A stretch of DNA of 64,000 bases from Platerodrilus igneus. Taxonomy: Eukaryota > Arthropoda > Insecta > Coleoptera > Lycidae. Shown here one piece after another: positions 11,501 through 22,111 of this stretch. The notes beneath the pieces were generated by a model. The model was not told the origin of the DNA, did no database searches, and was given only the letters and a program-made list of their open reading frames with translations. Numbering within the stretch: the first letter of the stretch is position 1; every line of letters begins with the position of its first letter. The position numbers were made by a program, and so were the translations under genes. The stretch is from the NCBI GenBank assembly GCA_036346225.1, contig JARFIW010000999.1:3021001-3085000 (forward strand). The letters are read 5' to 3'.

Positions 11501-14500
11501 AGAAGCATTGTAAACTCCCATTAACTTATCACTAAATGCACTAGCCCCATAGTTAGTACGATGACTACCGATGTAGAATAAATCATTACTCCTGGTGACT
11601 TTAACTGGTATCCGAAACTGCAGCATGCTTAGTAATTCCGGACAGTCAACTATGTCATGTAGCAATTTATAAAGAAATATTATAAACGCTGCGGTACGTC
11701 GAGCTAGCAGTGATTGATAACCGACCAATCGACGCCGAATGTCATGTGAACTTTCGGCATACGGATATCTAAGCTTCCAGAGAATGAAATTAATGAACTT
11801 GATTTGTACACGCTCAATTTTCTGGATGTGAGTGGCATAATAAGGTGACCAAATGATGCAATTGTATTCTAAAATACTACGAACTAAAGAATTGTATAAT
11901 GATTTCAAAGCTTGGACATCGTTGATGTGTATACAGTTTCTTTTAATGAATCCCAACATCCTAAATGCTTTAGAGACAACTGAATTAATATGATTAATAA
12001 AATTTAAACCAACATCAAAACCAACCCCTAAATCAGAGATAGTTACCACAGTTTCGAGTTTAGAACATCCAATGCAGTAATCAAACAAAATCAAGTTTTT
12101 ACATTTGGTGAACCTCATAATTTTGCACTTCCCAATATTTACTTTGAGTTTATTATGAGCCAAGTAGATTACTAGATTGTCAATATCTTTTTGTACTTTA
12201 AGACAGTCATGTATACAACTAATACACCCAAAAAACTTTAAGTAAGCATTTCGTATTTTTAAATACAGAAACAACGTCATTAATAAAGAGAATAAAAAGA
12301 ATCGGGCCAAGGTGTGACCCTTGAGGCACACCTGACGAAACACTGATGCTTCTGGATGTTATGCCTGCAATTTTCACACATTGGGAGCGATTCACTAAGT
12401 AGGAATATATCCATTTCAAATACGAACCTGTAATACCAAGAAAACGAAGTTTATCAATGAGTAACGTGTGACAAACACTGTCGAAAGCTTTCGAAACATC
12501 GGCGTATACTGTATCAACTTGCAATCCACTTTCCAAGCTATTTATAAGAAAATTGTGATACATGGCAAGGTTAGTGACAGTGGAGCGGCCTTTAAAGAAG
12601 CCATGCTGTTCAATAGCAATACAATTTTAAATACACTGAATAACTCATCGCATATGATGGACTCAAACAGCTTAGCAATAGAGGATAAAATTGATATGCC
12701 ACGATAATTCTCGATTTTAGAACGGTCACCGATTTAAATACTGGGATTAAAATGACCTTTTCAAGCTAGAAATGTTCCACTACTAAAGCTTTTATTAAAA
12801 GAATCGCTAAAGCTTGCGATAGACTATCACAGCATTGGTGTAGGAATAAGGAAGGAATGCCGTCAGATCCCGCACACTTAAATGAATCTAAGGCATGAAT
12901 TTTTCTTTTTACTTCATCTTTAGTAAAGATATGTGAAACAAGAGTAGTGCTATTGTAAGAATATGAACATTTGCTAGAAGAGGGAGGATCATTCAAGTGA
13001 TTAACATAGCAAGATTCAAACATTGAGGCAAAAGCATTGGCAAAACTACGAGCATCACTTAGAATTTTGCCATTGTATGACATCCGTTTTGGAATACCTG
13101 AATCTCTCTTTAATGACTTAATGAAAGACCAAAAATGTTTTGTGTTGGTGGAAATCATTAGCTCACTATTACAGATGAATTTTAAATAACAAAAGTCAAT
13201 CAAACGTTTTGATTCCTTACGAGCCGTGGAATATCTAACATAGTCCGTTTCCAATCTAGAGTGCTGATACCTATTATATAGTTTATTTTTTAATTGAATG
13301 AGTTTAATTAAAGAATTACTATACCAACACGGATATTTTCCAGAGTTTCTTTTTAATATGGGAATAAATTTATTAATACCTTCATAAACAGTTGAATAGA
13401 AGAAATTTATGGCTTCATCTATACTCTGAAAGTTGTCTAAAACTGACCAATCAATTGACTTATACATACTGTTAAGTTCATCATAGTTTGCTTTTTTATA
13501 AGCAAAGACATGGACATTCTCACAAAACCTAATACGAGGAATAAAATTACTCTTGATAGAAATAAGCAAGGGAGGATGGTGACCGTCCACAGTAGTTAAA
13601 GCAACATCAGATTCACGCACTAGAGCATAAACCCCCTCATCTGCAAAAACTAGATCCAAAAACTTACCAGAAGAATTAGAAACACCATTAACCTGCAGTA
13701 AATTAAGAAATTGCATATTCTCAATTAGATTTTCAGCCTCGATTGGCAAAGTGCCACATGTGCTGAAAAAATGATGGCGGCGGCGTGCATCCGGATTACT
13801 TCATGATGGTTCTCGGGTCGTGGATCTTGAGCCAGGTTGCATCCAAATTCGCTATCTTCTTCTTTCTGTATGCAGAGGTACGATAAGGGACTGGATTAGG
13901 GAACGATAATCAAAAATAAGGCAAGGGAATCTACATAACAAAAAGATACGATAAGACACGACACTCTTTTTCTTCGCGGCAAATCCCTACGCGTCTTTCG
14001 GAAATTCCCCACTTTCTTCTTCCCCCACATGCGTTGACACGAATCTCGCACAACGCACTCTAAAGTGACGGAAATACGTGCAACAAGTCTTTTAAATTTA
14101 TGGCGCGAAATCCTCTCATATTAGCACTTATTTAAAAATGTCTAGTGCCGAAATTTTCGGCACGTAACAATCTTTATCTTTTAATTTATCAAAGTCAAAG
14201 TGCCTTTTTCCGTTCCTCTTTTTCAGATTTTTAAATTTAAGTGCAACCTTCATAATTATGATGTTGTGGTCAGTGTCTATATCTGCTTCCAGGTAGCTTC
14301 TACGTCTTTTACTTGATTTCTAAACCGTTGTCTAACAATAATGTAATCTATTTGATATCTTCCTATATCTCCTGGTATCTTCCACGTGTATCGTCTTCTA
14401 ACATGGTGTTGAAATAATGTATTTGTGATGGTTACGTTGTTCTTGTTGCAAAATTCTACCAGCCTACTTCCCCTGTCATTCCTTGTGCCTAAACCAAATA

Positions 14501-15682
14501 AATCTACTATCGCTCCTTCCCCTACCACTGCATTAAAATCCCCCGTAATTATTAAATTTTCATGTCCTTTTTCGTATCTTAGGATGTCTTCGATATCTTT
14601 GTATGGCGCTTCTACCCCTTCCTCACTGTAGCTAGAGGTGGGCATGTATACTTGTATTATTACTGTATTTACTGGTTTAGATTCAAATCTAACCATGAGT
14701 ACTCTTTCGTTTTTTTGTAAGTAGTTTTCTACATGCCGTCCTATCTTTTTTCGCATAACTATCCCCACACCCGAGTTTCCTTCTTCTGATCCTGTATGCA
14801 TTACCCTGAAGTCTCCACTTCAAAAATCCCCTGGCTCTGGCCAGCAGACTTCGCTGATTCCTACTATGTCTAGTGCTAACCAATTCATTTCGAGTTTCAG
14901 GTTTTCTAGCTTACCTATTTGTTTCATACTTCTCACATTCCACGCTCCGACTCGCAGAATGTTCACGGATCTTTTTCTATACTTTCGGATCACATCCCCC
15001 GAAGTAGTCCCCTCCCGGAAATCTGAATGGGGAACTACTTTACCTCCGGAATTTTTTACCCCAGAGGATGCCATCATCATTAATAACAATTTGAGTACGC
15101 TGTGTACTTGGGAGATGTGATGATTTCCCGTTGCCTTCCACATCGAGGCGGCTCCGTGGTGTAGTGGTATGTGTGTGACTACTACGCCCAAGGTCCCGGG
15201 TTCGAATCCCGACACGGTCCGCTTGAAAAATGTTAGGCGAGCATTTTTCTCAAAAATACACCCTCGTTCGGATGAGAGGTAAAATGGAGGTCCCGTGTGT
15301 GTGTTGTCACGCACGTTAAAGATCCCTACCTTGCTTGGAACAGCAAGGGTTCGGCAAAATTCAAAATTTTCCAGGTAAAAAAAAAACTCGCTTCCTGGCC
15401 AATGTAGTACCTTCGGGTGGAGCATTGGAAAATCAAATGTAATGCCTTCCACATCGCACTACTGTGTCTTAGAATGTCATACCGACCCCTATGGTCTTTG
15501 CCACTCTATGTACCGAAAAAGCTGCTGCCCTCTTTCGGGGATGTCTTAGTCTGGTTCCTCACTAAAGATGCCACTAATTTGGTTAAACCTATAGTTCAGC
15601 TCTTTACCTCATTGAAACGCGCAAGCCATTCTACCTGTTCTAGTATTTTAGAACGTCGTCAAGGTGCGAGTCCGTTCAGAAT

Positions 15683-15730
<48 letters not shown>

Positions 15731-18700
15731 GATTTCAAAGGGTTAAATTTGGAATAAACAGTACAATTTAGACCACTCTGTATAGAGAAAAGAATAAATT
15801 ATTTACGCGCAAAATTTATTTAATCATTTAGGAAGAACGGACAAGTATTGATGTATTTTTATAATTAATAATGGTATGTAAAAAGTACATAAAGAAAAAC
15901 AGTTTTAAAACAAACAGAAACGCATAATTAATTTTAATTTATTTTAATTCAACAAGTAAAAGCATAAGAAAACCCACTAGGGTAAGGAAAATCAATAATT
16001 CCAAGGCAAGAGGTTTCTTTGTAACAAGCAAACGTCAGTTTATCTAATACAACGAAATATAAACTCCAAGAATTGTTGTGTTAAACGGTCTATATTTAAC
16101 GAGCACCTGCATTTTTAAAGGTTACATTCGTCGAAATTATGAGCATAATAAAACAGGACTTCACAGAAAATAATTTCAGCCGTCAGTTGGTTCGAACAAC
16201 TAACAAATTTCTTAAAAAGCAAGAGAGATGCACGATCGGTTATATGTTACAGATAGACACAGAGATAAAAGCGTTGATATTGAAAACACACGTACTAATA
16301 CACATGGAGTGGAGATGAGCTGTCAGCAATATCGATTTTCTATAACTCAAGTGGGATTTTGAACGCGACAGCAGACATGCATCAGACAGAGATAAAAATA
16401 TTACAGGCGGGAATTTATGACGACACAGAATAGTATCATTGGTTAGGAACATACAGTTTTCCAAACGTAGACAAACGCGACAGGTGGGAGCGATTTCGGA
16501 TACGGAGTAAATTTCAGGAATTTTCAACACGGTTGTATCAACATTTGCAGAATTTTAATTTAAAAATAAGCTTTTCGCGTGACGTGCGTCCGGGAGGTAG
16601 CATTTTGAAAGATATAAATACTCTAGCTAAATTATTACGGCTCTCTTTGTCTTCTCGTCGCTTTTATACTACAATAGACCAACATTATAGTAGAGTTTTT
16701 GTTATGTGAGTATTAGATATGTTCATAATACAGTAAATATATTGCTAGCACATGTAACTTGGTAATAGTGGTCTTCTATTTACCAACGCGAGATACGTGT
16801 AGTGTAAATTAAATTAATAGAGGTCTGGCTACTACTATACCAAGCTCGAAAATCAATAAATAGAAGCATAATATACGTGGGTAAGCATCACAAACAACAA
16901 GGATTGTATGCTGTTATGGAATGGTACTATGAAACAGGACGCTTGGCGAATAATTTAAGGTTATCATCTGTGAATCCGCTCAGTATCACAGCGCATGGGT
17001 ACAAAGCAGAGATGTTCTGGTGATCGTCGTCAAAGGAATGGAGGCCTGAAGCATTCTCCAGGTAATTTATTTGAAGTTTCTGTTGTCTGAAAAACTTTTG
17101 CAAAATTTTGGTGATATATGAGTAAATTTTGGGGTTTATTTGTGGTTATATAAACTTATTGGAAAAGATACACGTACTGGACAATTTATTGGGGTTATTT
17201 AAATATTGAAAAAGGGTGTATTTAAAACTTGCAAAATTTGATTCTGAATATAAATTGGATTGTAAAGAGTAAACGGGTCTATCAATTTTGTATTAATTTA
17301 TGCAAGGTAAAAGGCATACATTAAATATACTGGGTTATCATGAGCTCACCATACTCCAGTGTACAATCAATTTAGGGTAATATGTGGGGTCCATCTACTC
17401 ATATTGTATTAAATGTGTTTACAAATAATAATTTAAAACTAGGACTTTAAAACATATCATTTGTTGAGTTGTAATTAGTGTACCCAACTGTTTATACCTG
17501 TGAATAATTTGTTTGTAAATAGCGGTAAATAAAAGATTGTATGATTGTTGTATTATTTGGTGTTTTTATTGAATGGGGTGCAAGTGTGAAGGAAGAATGG
17601 TTGTATATTTAGGTATCCGAGAAGAGGCACAGCTGAGTTAGCTAGGGAAACTGCTGAAGATTTTTGAAGCAGAAAGAATAAACGAGTAAGAAATGTTTTT
17701 TTGAAATTTTTTTTATTTTTGAAAATTATTTGATGACACTTGGCGATGCTAAAAGTTTAATCCACGAGTCCACAGCAATCTTATGACGCCCAATTCGTGG
17801 GGCTTGAATGGTTGTTAGGAAAAGGTTCGAATGTTCCAGAGACTGTACCTGATAACACAGCAATCTATTTATATTATCGTGTAATTAAGGGGTCATTGGG
17901 ATATATAAGGGCACAAGTGAACTCATAGGTTGAGAGCTTTTAGAATAAGATCAAATAAATTTATTCAGTTAGGGAGTTAGAATATTTTTAACAATAATTT
18001 TTTTAACTTAAGTACTGTATAATAATGTAGGGTCAATTTAATTTAGCCAAGGATAATGTAACATAATATTTGGCATAATAAATAATAATTGGGGTAAAAT
18101 TATTCTAACGTATTTAATTTTGTAGTAAAGTGTTATATAAAAAGTTAAAAGCGTGGAGCCGGTGTTAAAATAACATTTCTATTTTCAAACGTAAAATCCA
18201 ACACGTTTAATTCAAAACAAGAGGAGATAATATTTCTCGGTAAGCTTGGCAACAAACAAACTTTAATGGATTATTGGAAAAGAACAGCCGTTGGTATTAA
18301 TGTAAACGCGGTTTGGTGGTTAAAATATTGATTTCAATCTTTAAGGTAGTATAGTAAAGAGCCAAGAAAAGACCAAGACAGAATAAAAATGCTTTGAGTA
18401 CAAGAGGGATGCGTATACTTAATTCAGGAGACAGTATAGTTGGGAGATCTAAATAAAATCGATAATTTCACGGATATTTAGAAACAAACAAGCGTCTGTT
18501 AAAAAGTGGGAGAATGGAGCCAAACAAGGTGATTGGTGTGGATACAAGAAGAGCAGAGATCCATCTAGTGGAAGCATATGTGTGAGATAAAGCTATAGAT
18601 ACAAGGGAGATGAGAGATGTTTGTGCAAGTTGGAAGCGTAGACAAACGAAAATGTAGAGGCTAAATTAGAACGGCGAATTGACAGTTTGAAGTGATTAAT

Positions 18701-19753
18701 CGAGTATTGTTATGTTCGTTATAAAACTTCACAATCCGAGGTTCGATAGGGGTTTTTCGCTGAAACAACGAGTGGTTAGAAAAGATTTTCTAGAATTATA
18801 GGAACGGGTATACAAGTGTACATGCCAATTTAAAACAAGGGGGAGGGCGAATTTTACTTATATAATCACTGGCAGAGAGGGGTCTCGCTCTCTTTCTCTT
18901 TCGTTTTGATTTCATCCAGCATTGGTGATAATAGTTACTTTCAAGTGAACTAGTGCAATTTAATAAAAATTTATGTAGAAGCTAAAGTGGAATGTAATTG
19001 CAAAGCTCATTAAGTTGATATTGGAATGCATGGAAGTATTATAATTTGAAATTGTTTGGATGATGAAAAAAAGCGATGTGAATAATAAAAGTTAATTTTG
19101 GAGTTTGGAATTTTTGGATTGGAAATTGTAAACAGCAGCATGCATGGCAGATATGGTAATAGGACCAGGGAGTTAGCTGATGAACTGGCTATCTACTAGA
19201 CGGCAGCATCTCCAAGGAGCTAGGTGGTGGAGCACACTTAGAAGATAAAAACCAGGTAGGCGATTGAATAGAACATTGAGTGGTGAATATTTTTATGGTG
19301 AATGTGATTATTTGGATTTGAGTTTGATGTGTTTTATTATTATTTGTAATTTTATGAACAGACATTTATGGGACTTTAAACGAAAATTGATCTTTGAAAA
19401 TAATAATGAATTTACAGATAACCAAATGTTGTAAAGAGGTATAGAGGGCATATTGATATTTGGTAGTGCAAGAAATTTATATGCACAGTTGTAGAGTTTT
19501 ATTATGAGCGCAGGTAGGTGTTAAAAATATTATTTAGGAAATTAGATAAGAGGAATTATTAGGAGCAGCTGAGGGCAAGATTCGGGCTATAGCACCACAA
19601 GTATTTATGCAACCCAATTTGTGGGGTTCGATTGTACAGGAATAACCACATAATATATTGGCTTCCCAACGGAGGGGCTTGAGTAGTTAGAGCTAACCTC
19701 ACAATATTGTCAACCCAACGCTGAGACACAATTGTACAGGTTTAACTTCACAG

Positions 19754-19794
<41 letters not shown>

Positions 19795-21436
19795 GAAGTG
19801 TTAGTAAGAGAAAAAGGTTATAAAGGTTATTTATATGAAGGTAGTGTATGCCAAAGAAAGCCAAATATCAGATCCCGTAACTGAAAATTTCATGTTTTGC
19901 CGTACTTTACAAATGTTAAAGTATTTGGAGTATAATAGTCAAAGTATAAGTGCCAAGACGTAAAAAACAATGACTTGATGACGTGATAAAGCACAGTATT
20001 CAAGGATTTACACTGAGTTGTATATTAATGAGCCACAGAATGTACCTTTGCTAATCGAGCAACCGGATGTGTCTGTAGAAGTACACTATTAACCACACAG
20101 ATCCAGGTTTATACGTGTAACATTTCGGCATTTATTTTAGTAGAATCAACCTTTGGACAAACATGTAATATCAAAATTATAAGTAAAAGTATTGTCAAAT
20201 ATGATTGAAGGGTTGTGCGATATTAGGGACCAATGATTGAACATTTATATATGAAAAAGGAAAGTGTAAAAGAAAGATTATAAGATATTAGGAACACGAA
20301 CTTGTTGGGACGATTTTATTGGATGGAATTTGTATAAAATGTATTAAAGAGTAGGCATATTTTAATTGTAATAATCACCTAGGAAAAGATAAACAAGAGG
20401 TCGATTTATAAATATTTTGGGTAGTAAGACGTATTTTTGCAAACTGCGCTATATTTTGAATATAAAGAGTTAATAAATGTTTTTGAAAAGTTTACGAGTT
20501 TAATTGATATACAGAAGAGTACTGATAAGCGAGAGAAATAATTAAATAATAGTAACGACGAAGTAATAAAGTGATAAGAGTGGATTAGTGAGATTGAAAA
20601 GGCGGAATAAATAGTTGGATATTGAACGAGATTGATAAATGCAGAAAGGCATTGAATGGGATTTATGAAACTGAAGGCGATATTAATGGAATAGATTTGG
20701 ATATGGTATTATGGATAGAATGGTATTGAATGGTAATTAGAGGATAGCAGTGAATTGGAAAGAGTAGACTTAAGAGGAAAGCATTGAATTTGGAACGAGC
20801 GGAATTTGGAAAAGGAAAGCATTGGAGTAGCAGGAGGATTAATACGAGTAAAGAAGATTCAACATCAGGAAAATTAGCGCAGGGGAAGTAACATTAAAAG
20901 ATAGTCAAAATTCTAAATTTGGTCATATTTATTTTAGATTTGGGGATATCAAAATTCATTAAAAGAAACCTGAGTCTGGACAGCAGATCTTTCATAGTGA
21001 TAGTGCCACGCATTGTAAAGACGCATACGGCGAGTGAGATTTTGAGCCAGTTTTCATAGAGGCCGACGGCGAAGTGTAAAATAGGTGAGTACTGTGTGTT
21101 TTGAACGTCAAAGTCATAAATTGGTAATATTAATTAATTTGGCACAAGGCTACGTGGATCGTATATAAAAATTTGGCATATACAAGTGTAAAAGATCACA
21201 GGTACAAAAATAAAGGTAGTGCCGTTTGGTTGGTGCATTACACATCTACTTACCACTGAACCCACGGTAAGTAGGTGGATACCCTGGGAAGACGAGTTTT
21301 CAAATAGTCGAGGCATATTAATACAGTTTTGTTTTATAAACCAACCAAACGTAGATAAAGCACGTAACATAAAGTAAATATTTTCATATCATATATAAAA
21401 TTAAATAATTAAAATAAAAAGCGGGGTGCAGCATAA

Positions 21437-21503
<67 letters not shown>

Positions 21504-22111
21504 CATCACAAGTAATTAAGCATACTCACTTCAAATATAGGAATATCAGGATGCTTAGAATGTAACCTTCGTACATATGCAGCCAGTTCTAATGCATCTT
21601 CATACAAATTATCAGTAATAAAAGAATCCATTAATTGAGGCAACTCTAAAATTTCCAATAATTGAGCACTTCTAGTTAACGTTAATGTATTCAATCTTCG
21701 TAATTGATTAATTCCGCTTGTGTTGTTAGCAAACAAACAGCATTTGTTTTCAAACTCAGGAACATTTACTAGCAATTTATCAAGTTTTACTTCAATATCA
21801 TTAAAACCTTTGAGCATATTATGAGAACATTCCGCAGTTTGAATAAAATTTTTATAATTTGATATCGCTAATTCTTGTGTTTGTTCTATTACTGTTAACT
21901 TTTCGTCTTTTAGCTTATTAATTTCTTTTGCTAAATCATTTGTTGTAAACGTTCCAACTTTCCAAACATAGTCCTTGAAGCTAGATTTGCTTAAATATTG
22001 ATCTAAACATATATTTTAATATTATTTAATGATGCTACTCATATAATGTTATTTACCAATTTGATCTCCTTGAAATAATAAATTCGCTACATTATATTCG
22101 TTAGAAGCCAT
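5382..22111 (-). CDS. Cog8: COG8, conserved oligomeric Golgi complex subunit 8 (5' part, four exons)
   Basis: COG8 belongs to lobe B of the COG tether, which captures vesicles for retrograde transport within the Golgi. Joining exons 22111-22057, 22002-21530, 5809-5596 and 5548-5382 gives 303 residues in one frame (junction phases 1, 0, 1). Landmarks match the family in order: an N-terminal helical part with ELAISNYKNFIQTAECS (about 65-80), LEILELPQLMDSFI (about 130), ALELAAYVRRLHSKHP (about 155), then LQLPKCLQIVSYLRRMEVF and ELRLKYLQARDVWLQRSL (about 200-240), and ITRVNLFNVITQYKAIFSDDD (about 255-275). All splice sites are GT/AG. The start is the first ATG of exon 1 and gives a normal N-terminus. 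The remaining 250-300 residues expected for the family were not found and should lie to the left. Intron 2 is 15.7 kb and full of nested transposons, whereas the other two visible introns are 54 and 47 nt. Confidence 0.9.
5596..5809 (-). CDS. Cog8: COG8 exon 3
   Basis: The acceptor is TATAG|GCA and the donor AATG|GTAAGT. It encodes AILQEVNTSW... through SSINESNG, continuing the COG8 homology directly from exon 2 with no missing residues. Confidence 0.9.
6502..6516 (-). promoter_or_regulatory. Primer-binding site, tRNA-Lys type
   Basis: The minus strand reads TGGCGCCCAACGTGG, six bases after the LTR end. From known retroelement primer sites this is complementary to the 3' end of tRNA-Lys(CUU). 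Confidence 0.65.
7270..7605 (-). CDS. Unrecognised 111-codon ORF inside the long LTR
   Basis: Open frame on the LTR sense strand, beginning MCDLVSRSLF and ending LSMLHSSVA. I do not recognise a family. There is no signal peptide, membrane segment or zinc-binding motif, and the composition is Val/Leu/Ser-rich with scattered charges. It could be a chance frame in a long LTR, or the relic of a small LTR-encoded protein as seen in a few retroelements. No neighbouring gag or pol survives to help. Confidence 0.25.
   Translation of the reverse strand: MCDLVSRSLFIRVVHTLDYPNTVDTVVSELSNPKESKIDHCLRKFRYLRNITDYRFTKVLVEVSHCFLDVYENNIHLVPVEIKLVPQNISKLLSQEIELTRNLSMLHSSVA
8791..9056 (-). mobile_element. tRNA-derived SINE (copy 2)
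   Basis: A minus-strand copy lies between identical 15-bp duplications CAACAGCCTATATAC (8776-8790 and 9057-9071). It begins at its 5' end near the tRNA-like head and ends with the family tail. It is inserted in the RTE 3' tail. Confidence 0.85.
9250..11104 (-). pseudogene. RTE reverse transcriptase and C-terminal region (copy A1)
   Basis: Translated pieces match RTE ORF2: the RT segment 9793-10230 (IGFVDLEKVFENVKWKNMFEILKKIGMS, then RQGYAFSPLIFNLFIEEAMN), a linker homologous to the EN-RT spacer at 10560-11104, and the C-terminal GRPRLDYCTQIVKDVG motif (9279-9500 plus flank). Where the A2 copy has an intact FADD box this copy reads RFAVDIVI, so one catalytic Asp is displaced. Several stops and frameshifts are present. 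It is non-functional. Confidence 0.8.
11341..13792 (-). mobile_element. Jockey-superfamily LINE J1, 5'-truncated
   Basis: It is flanked by a 14-bp target duplication GGATTA(T/C)TTCATGA (11327-11340 and 13793-13806). The 3' end is an (AAAT)n-type tail seen as TTTATTTATTTATTTA at 11341. It sits inside LTR S1, so it is younger than that LTR. Confidence 0.9.
11432..13749 (-). pseudogene. LINE J1 ORF2 remnant (EN end, RT, C-terminus)
   Basis: Frames in order: 13749-12766 (end of the endonuclease with DGHHPPLLISI, then the EN-RT linker ending KCAGSDGIPSLFLHQC), a frameshifted RT part with ENYRGISILSSIAKLFE near 12700, 12563-12219 (ADVSKAFDSVCHTLL, SSGVPQGSHLGPILFILFIND), and 12343-11432 (thumb and C-terminal domain, LGFIKRNC, SILEYNCIIWSPYY). 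Where Jockey and CR1-type enzymes have a (F/Y)ADD box the sequence runs KCLLKVFW, so the catalytic motif has been deleted and the frame shifts. The protein is dead. Clade assignment within the Jockey/CR1 superfamily is uncertain. Confidence 0.8.
14174..15131 (-). pseudogene. RTE endonuclease (copy A1)
   Basis: An apurinic-endonuclease-like domain: ILRVGAWNVRSMKQIG, DIVGISEVCW, IITGDFNAVVGEG and NTLFQHHVRRRYTWK are all visible. The upstream and downstream frames (before 14820 and 14801-14277) are in the same phase, separated by a TGA at the position of a Trp codon in copy A2. The GDFNA motif is intact here, unlike in copy A2. Confidence 0.8.
15146..15442 (+). mobile_element. tRNA-derived SINE (copy 3), full length 297 bp
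   Basis: It is flanked by a 14-bp duplication TGCCTTCCACATCG (15132-15145 and 15443-15456) in the RTE 5' leader. The head has pol III box-like motifs: TAGTGGTATGTG (A-box region) and GGTTCGAATCCC (B box). The body contains CACGCACGTTAAAGATCCCT and the tail AATGTAGTACCTTCGGGTGG. Use it as the reference copy for the family in this window. Confidence 0.92.
15685..15724. repeat. (TA)n microsatellite
   Basis: Uninterrupted AT dinucleotides directly at the 5' end of RTE copy A1. Confidence 0.98.
15725..19608. other. COG8 intron 2, unassigned purine-rich sequence
   Basis: No gene was recognised in nearly 4 kb. The minus-strand frame 16530-16240 has a CRVCL near its start but no further zinc-finger pattern. 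TATA-like elements followed by pyrimidine-rich runs near 16610 and 18860 resemble LTR promoters, but I found no pairing repeat. A stretch near 17786 (CCCAATTCGTGGGGCTTGA) resembles the tandem repeat at 19609. Confidence 0.4.
19609..19755. repeat. Three degenerate tandem units of about 50 bp
   Basis: Units begin CAACCCAATTTGTGGGG, CTTCCCAACGGAGGGG and CAACCCAACGCTGAG, and each continues to an AACC/TTCACA(G/T)TAATAT-like end. The phrase ATTGTACAGG occurs in units 1 and 3. Confidence 0.5.
19756..19792. repeat. (TA)n microsatellite, left flank of element X
   Basis: Alternating AT run ending exactly where sequence shared with 62578-62931 begins. Confidence 0.95.
19793..21438. mobile_element. Element X, full copy, flanked by (TA)n on both sides
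   Basis: Both ends are shared with 62578-62931: the left end GAAGTGT(T/C)AGTA...AAAGCCAAATATCAGATCCC and the right end TTTGGCATATAC...GCGGGGTG(C/G)AG(C/T)ATAAGAA. Both copies start and stop in (TA)n. The interior (about 19895-21165), absent from the other copy, is purine-rich with recurring GCATTGAAT-like phrases and has no recognisable protein. A stem CTACTTACC / GGTAAGTAG lies near the right end (21246-21274). No terminal inverted repeat was found. The class is unknown. Confidence 0.6.
21439..21499. repeat. (TA)n microsatellite, right flank of element X
   Basis: 61 bp of alternating AT, about 30 bp from the COG8 exon 2 splice donor. Confidence 0.98.
21530..22002 (-). CDS. Cog8: COG8 exon 2
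   Basis: The acceptor is TTTAG|AT and the donor GAA|GTGAGT. The exon encodes the coiled N-terminal region through the strongly conserved AAYVRRLHSKHPDIPIFE segment. It ends in phase 0. Confidence 0.9.
22057..22111 (-). CDS. Cog8: COG8 exon 1
   Basis: Starts with ATG at 22111 and encodes 18 codons plus one base (MASNEYNVANLLFQGDQI...). The donor is G|GTAAAT. The following intron is 54 nt. Confidence 0.85.

Larger units (their letters stand above)
11105..14169 (-). mobile_element. Solo LTR, family S (copy S1), split by a LINE
   Basis: LTR sequence at 11105-11340 and 13793-14169 is shared with the solo LTR at 50494-51134 (ATGACAGTTGG, GGTACTCACGT, AAGTCTTTTAAATT, GGCGCGAAAT, GTAACA end). A 4-bp duplication ATCT flanks it (11101-11104 and 14170-14173), although its left terminus is eroded. 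The end carries the palindrome GTGCCGAAATTTTCGGCAC (14145-14163). The strand given is the one on which the palindrome comes first. It interrupts the RTE between EN and RT. Confidence 0.8.
5888..15684 (-). mobile_element. RTE-clade LINE (copy A1), broken up by later insertions
   Basis: Collinear with the better preserved copy at 42164-46267. From the 3' end (low coordinate) the pieces are: repeated 3' tail segments 5888-6445 and 8523-9240, C-terminal coding and RT at 9250-11104, the EN part at 14174-15131, and 5' leader at 15457-15684. The gaps are explained by a SINE with an internal LTR (6446-8522), a SINE (8791-9056), an LTR with a Jockey LINE (11105-14169) and a SINE (15146-15442). The 3' end is a short ATC/ATT-repeat tail, as in RTE elements. 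The 5' end abuts a (TA)n run. It lies inside COG8 intron 2, in the same orientation as the gene. Confidence 0.85.

Noticed and set aside
15153..15230. Functional tRNA gene at the SINE head
   Set aside because: A and B box-like motifs are present but the sequence continues into the SINE body, and the cloverleaf stems are not convincing.
16240..16530. Minus-strand ORF with PTCRVCLRLENC, reminiscent of the start of a ZAD zinc-finger domain
   Set aside because: Only the first cysteine pair fits; the second C-x2-C pair, the hydrophobic spacing and any zinc-finger array are missing, and no splice-supported continuation was found.
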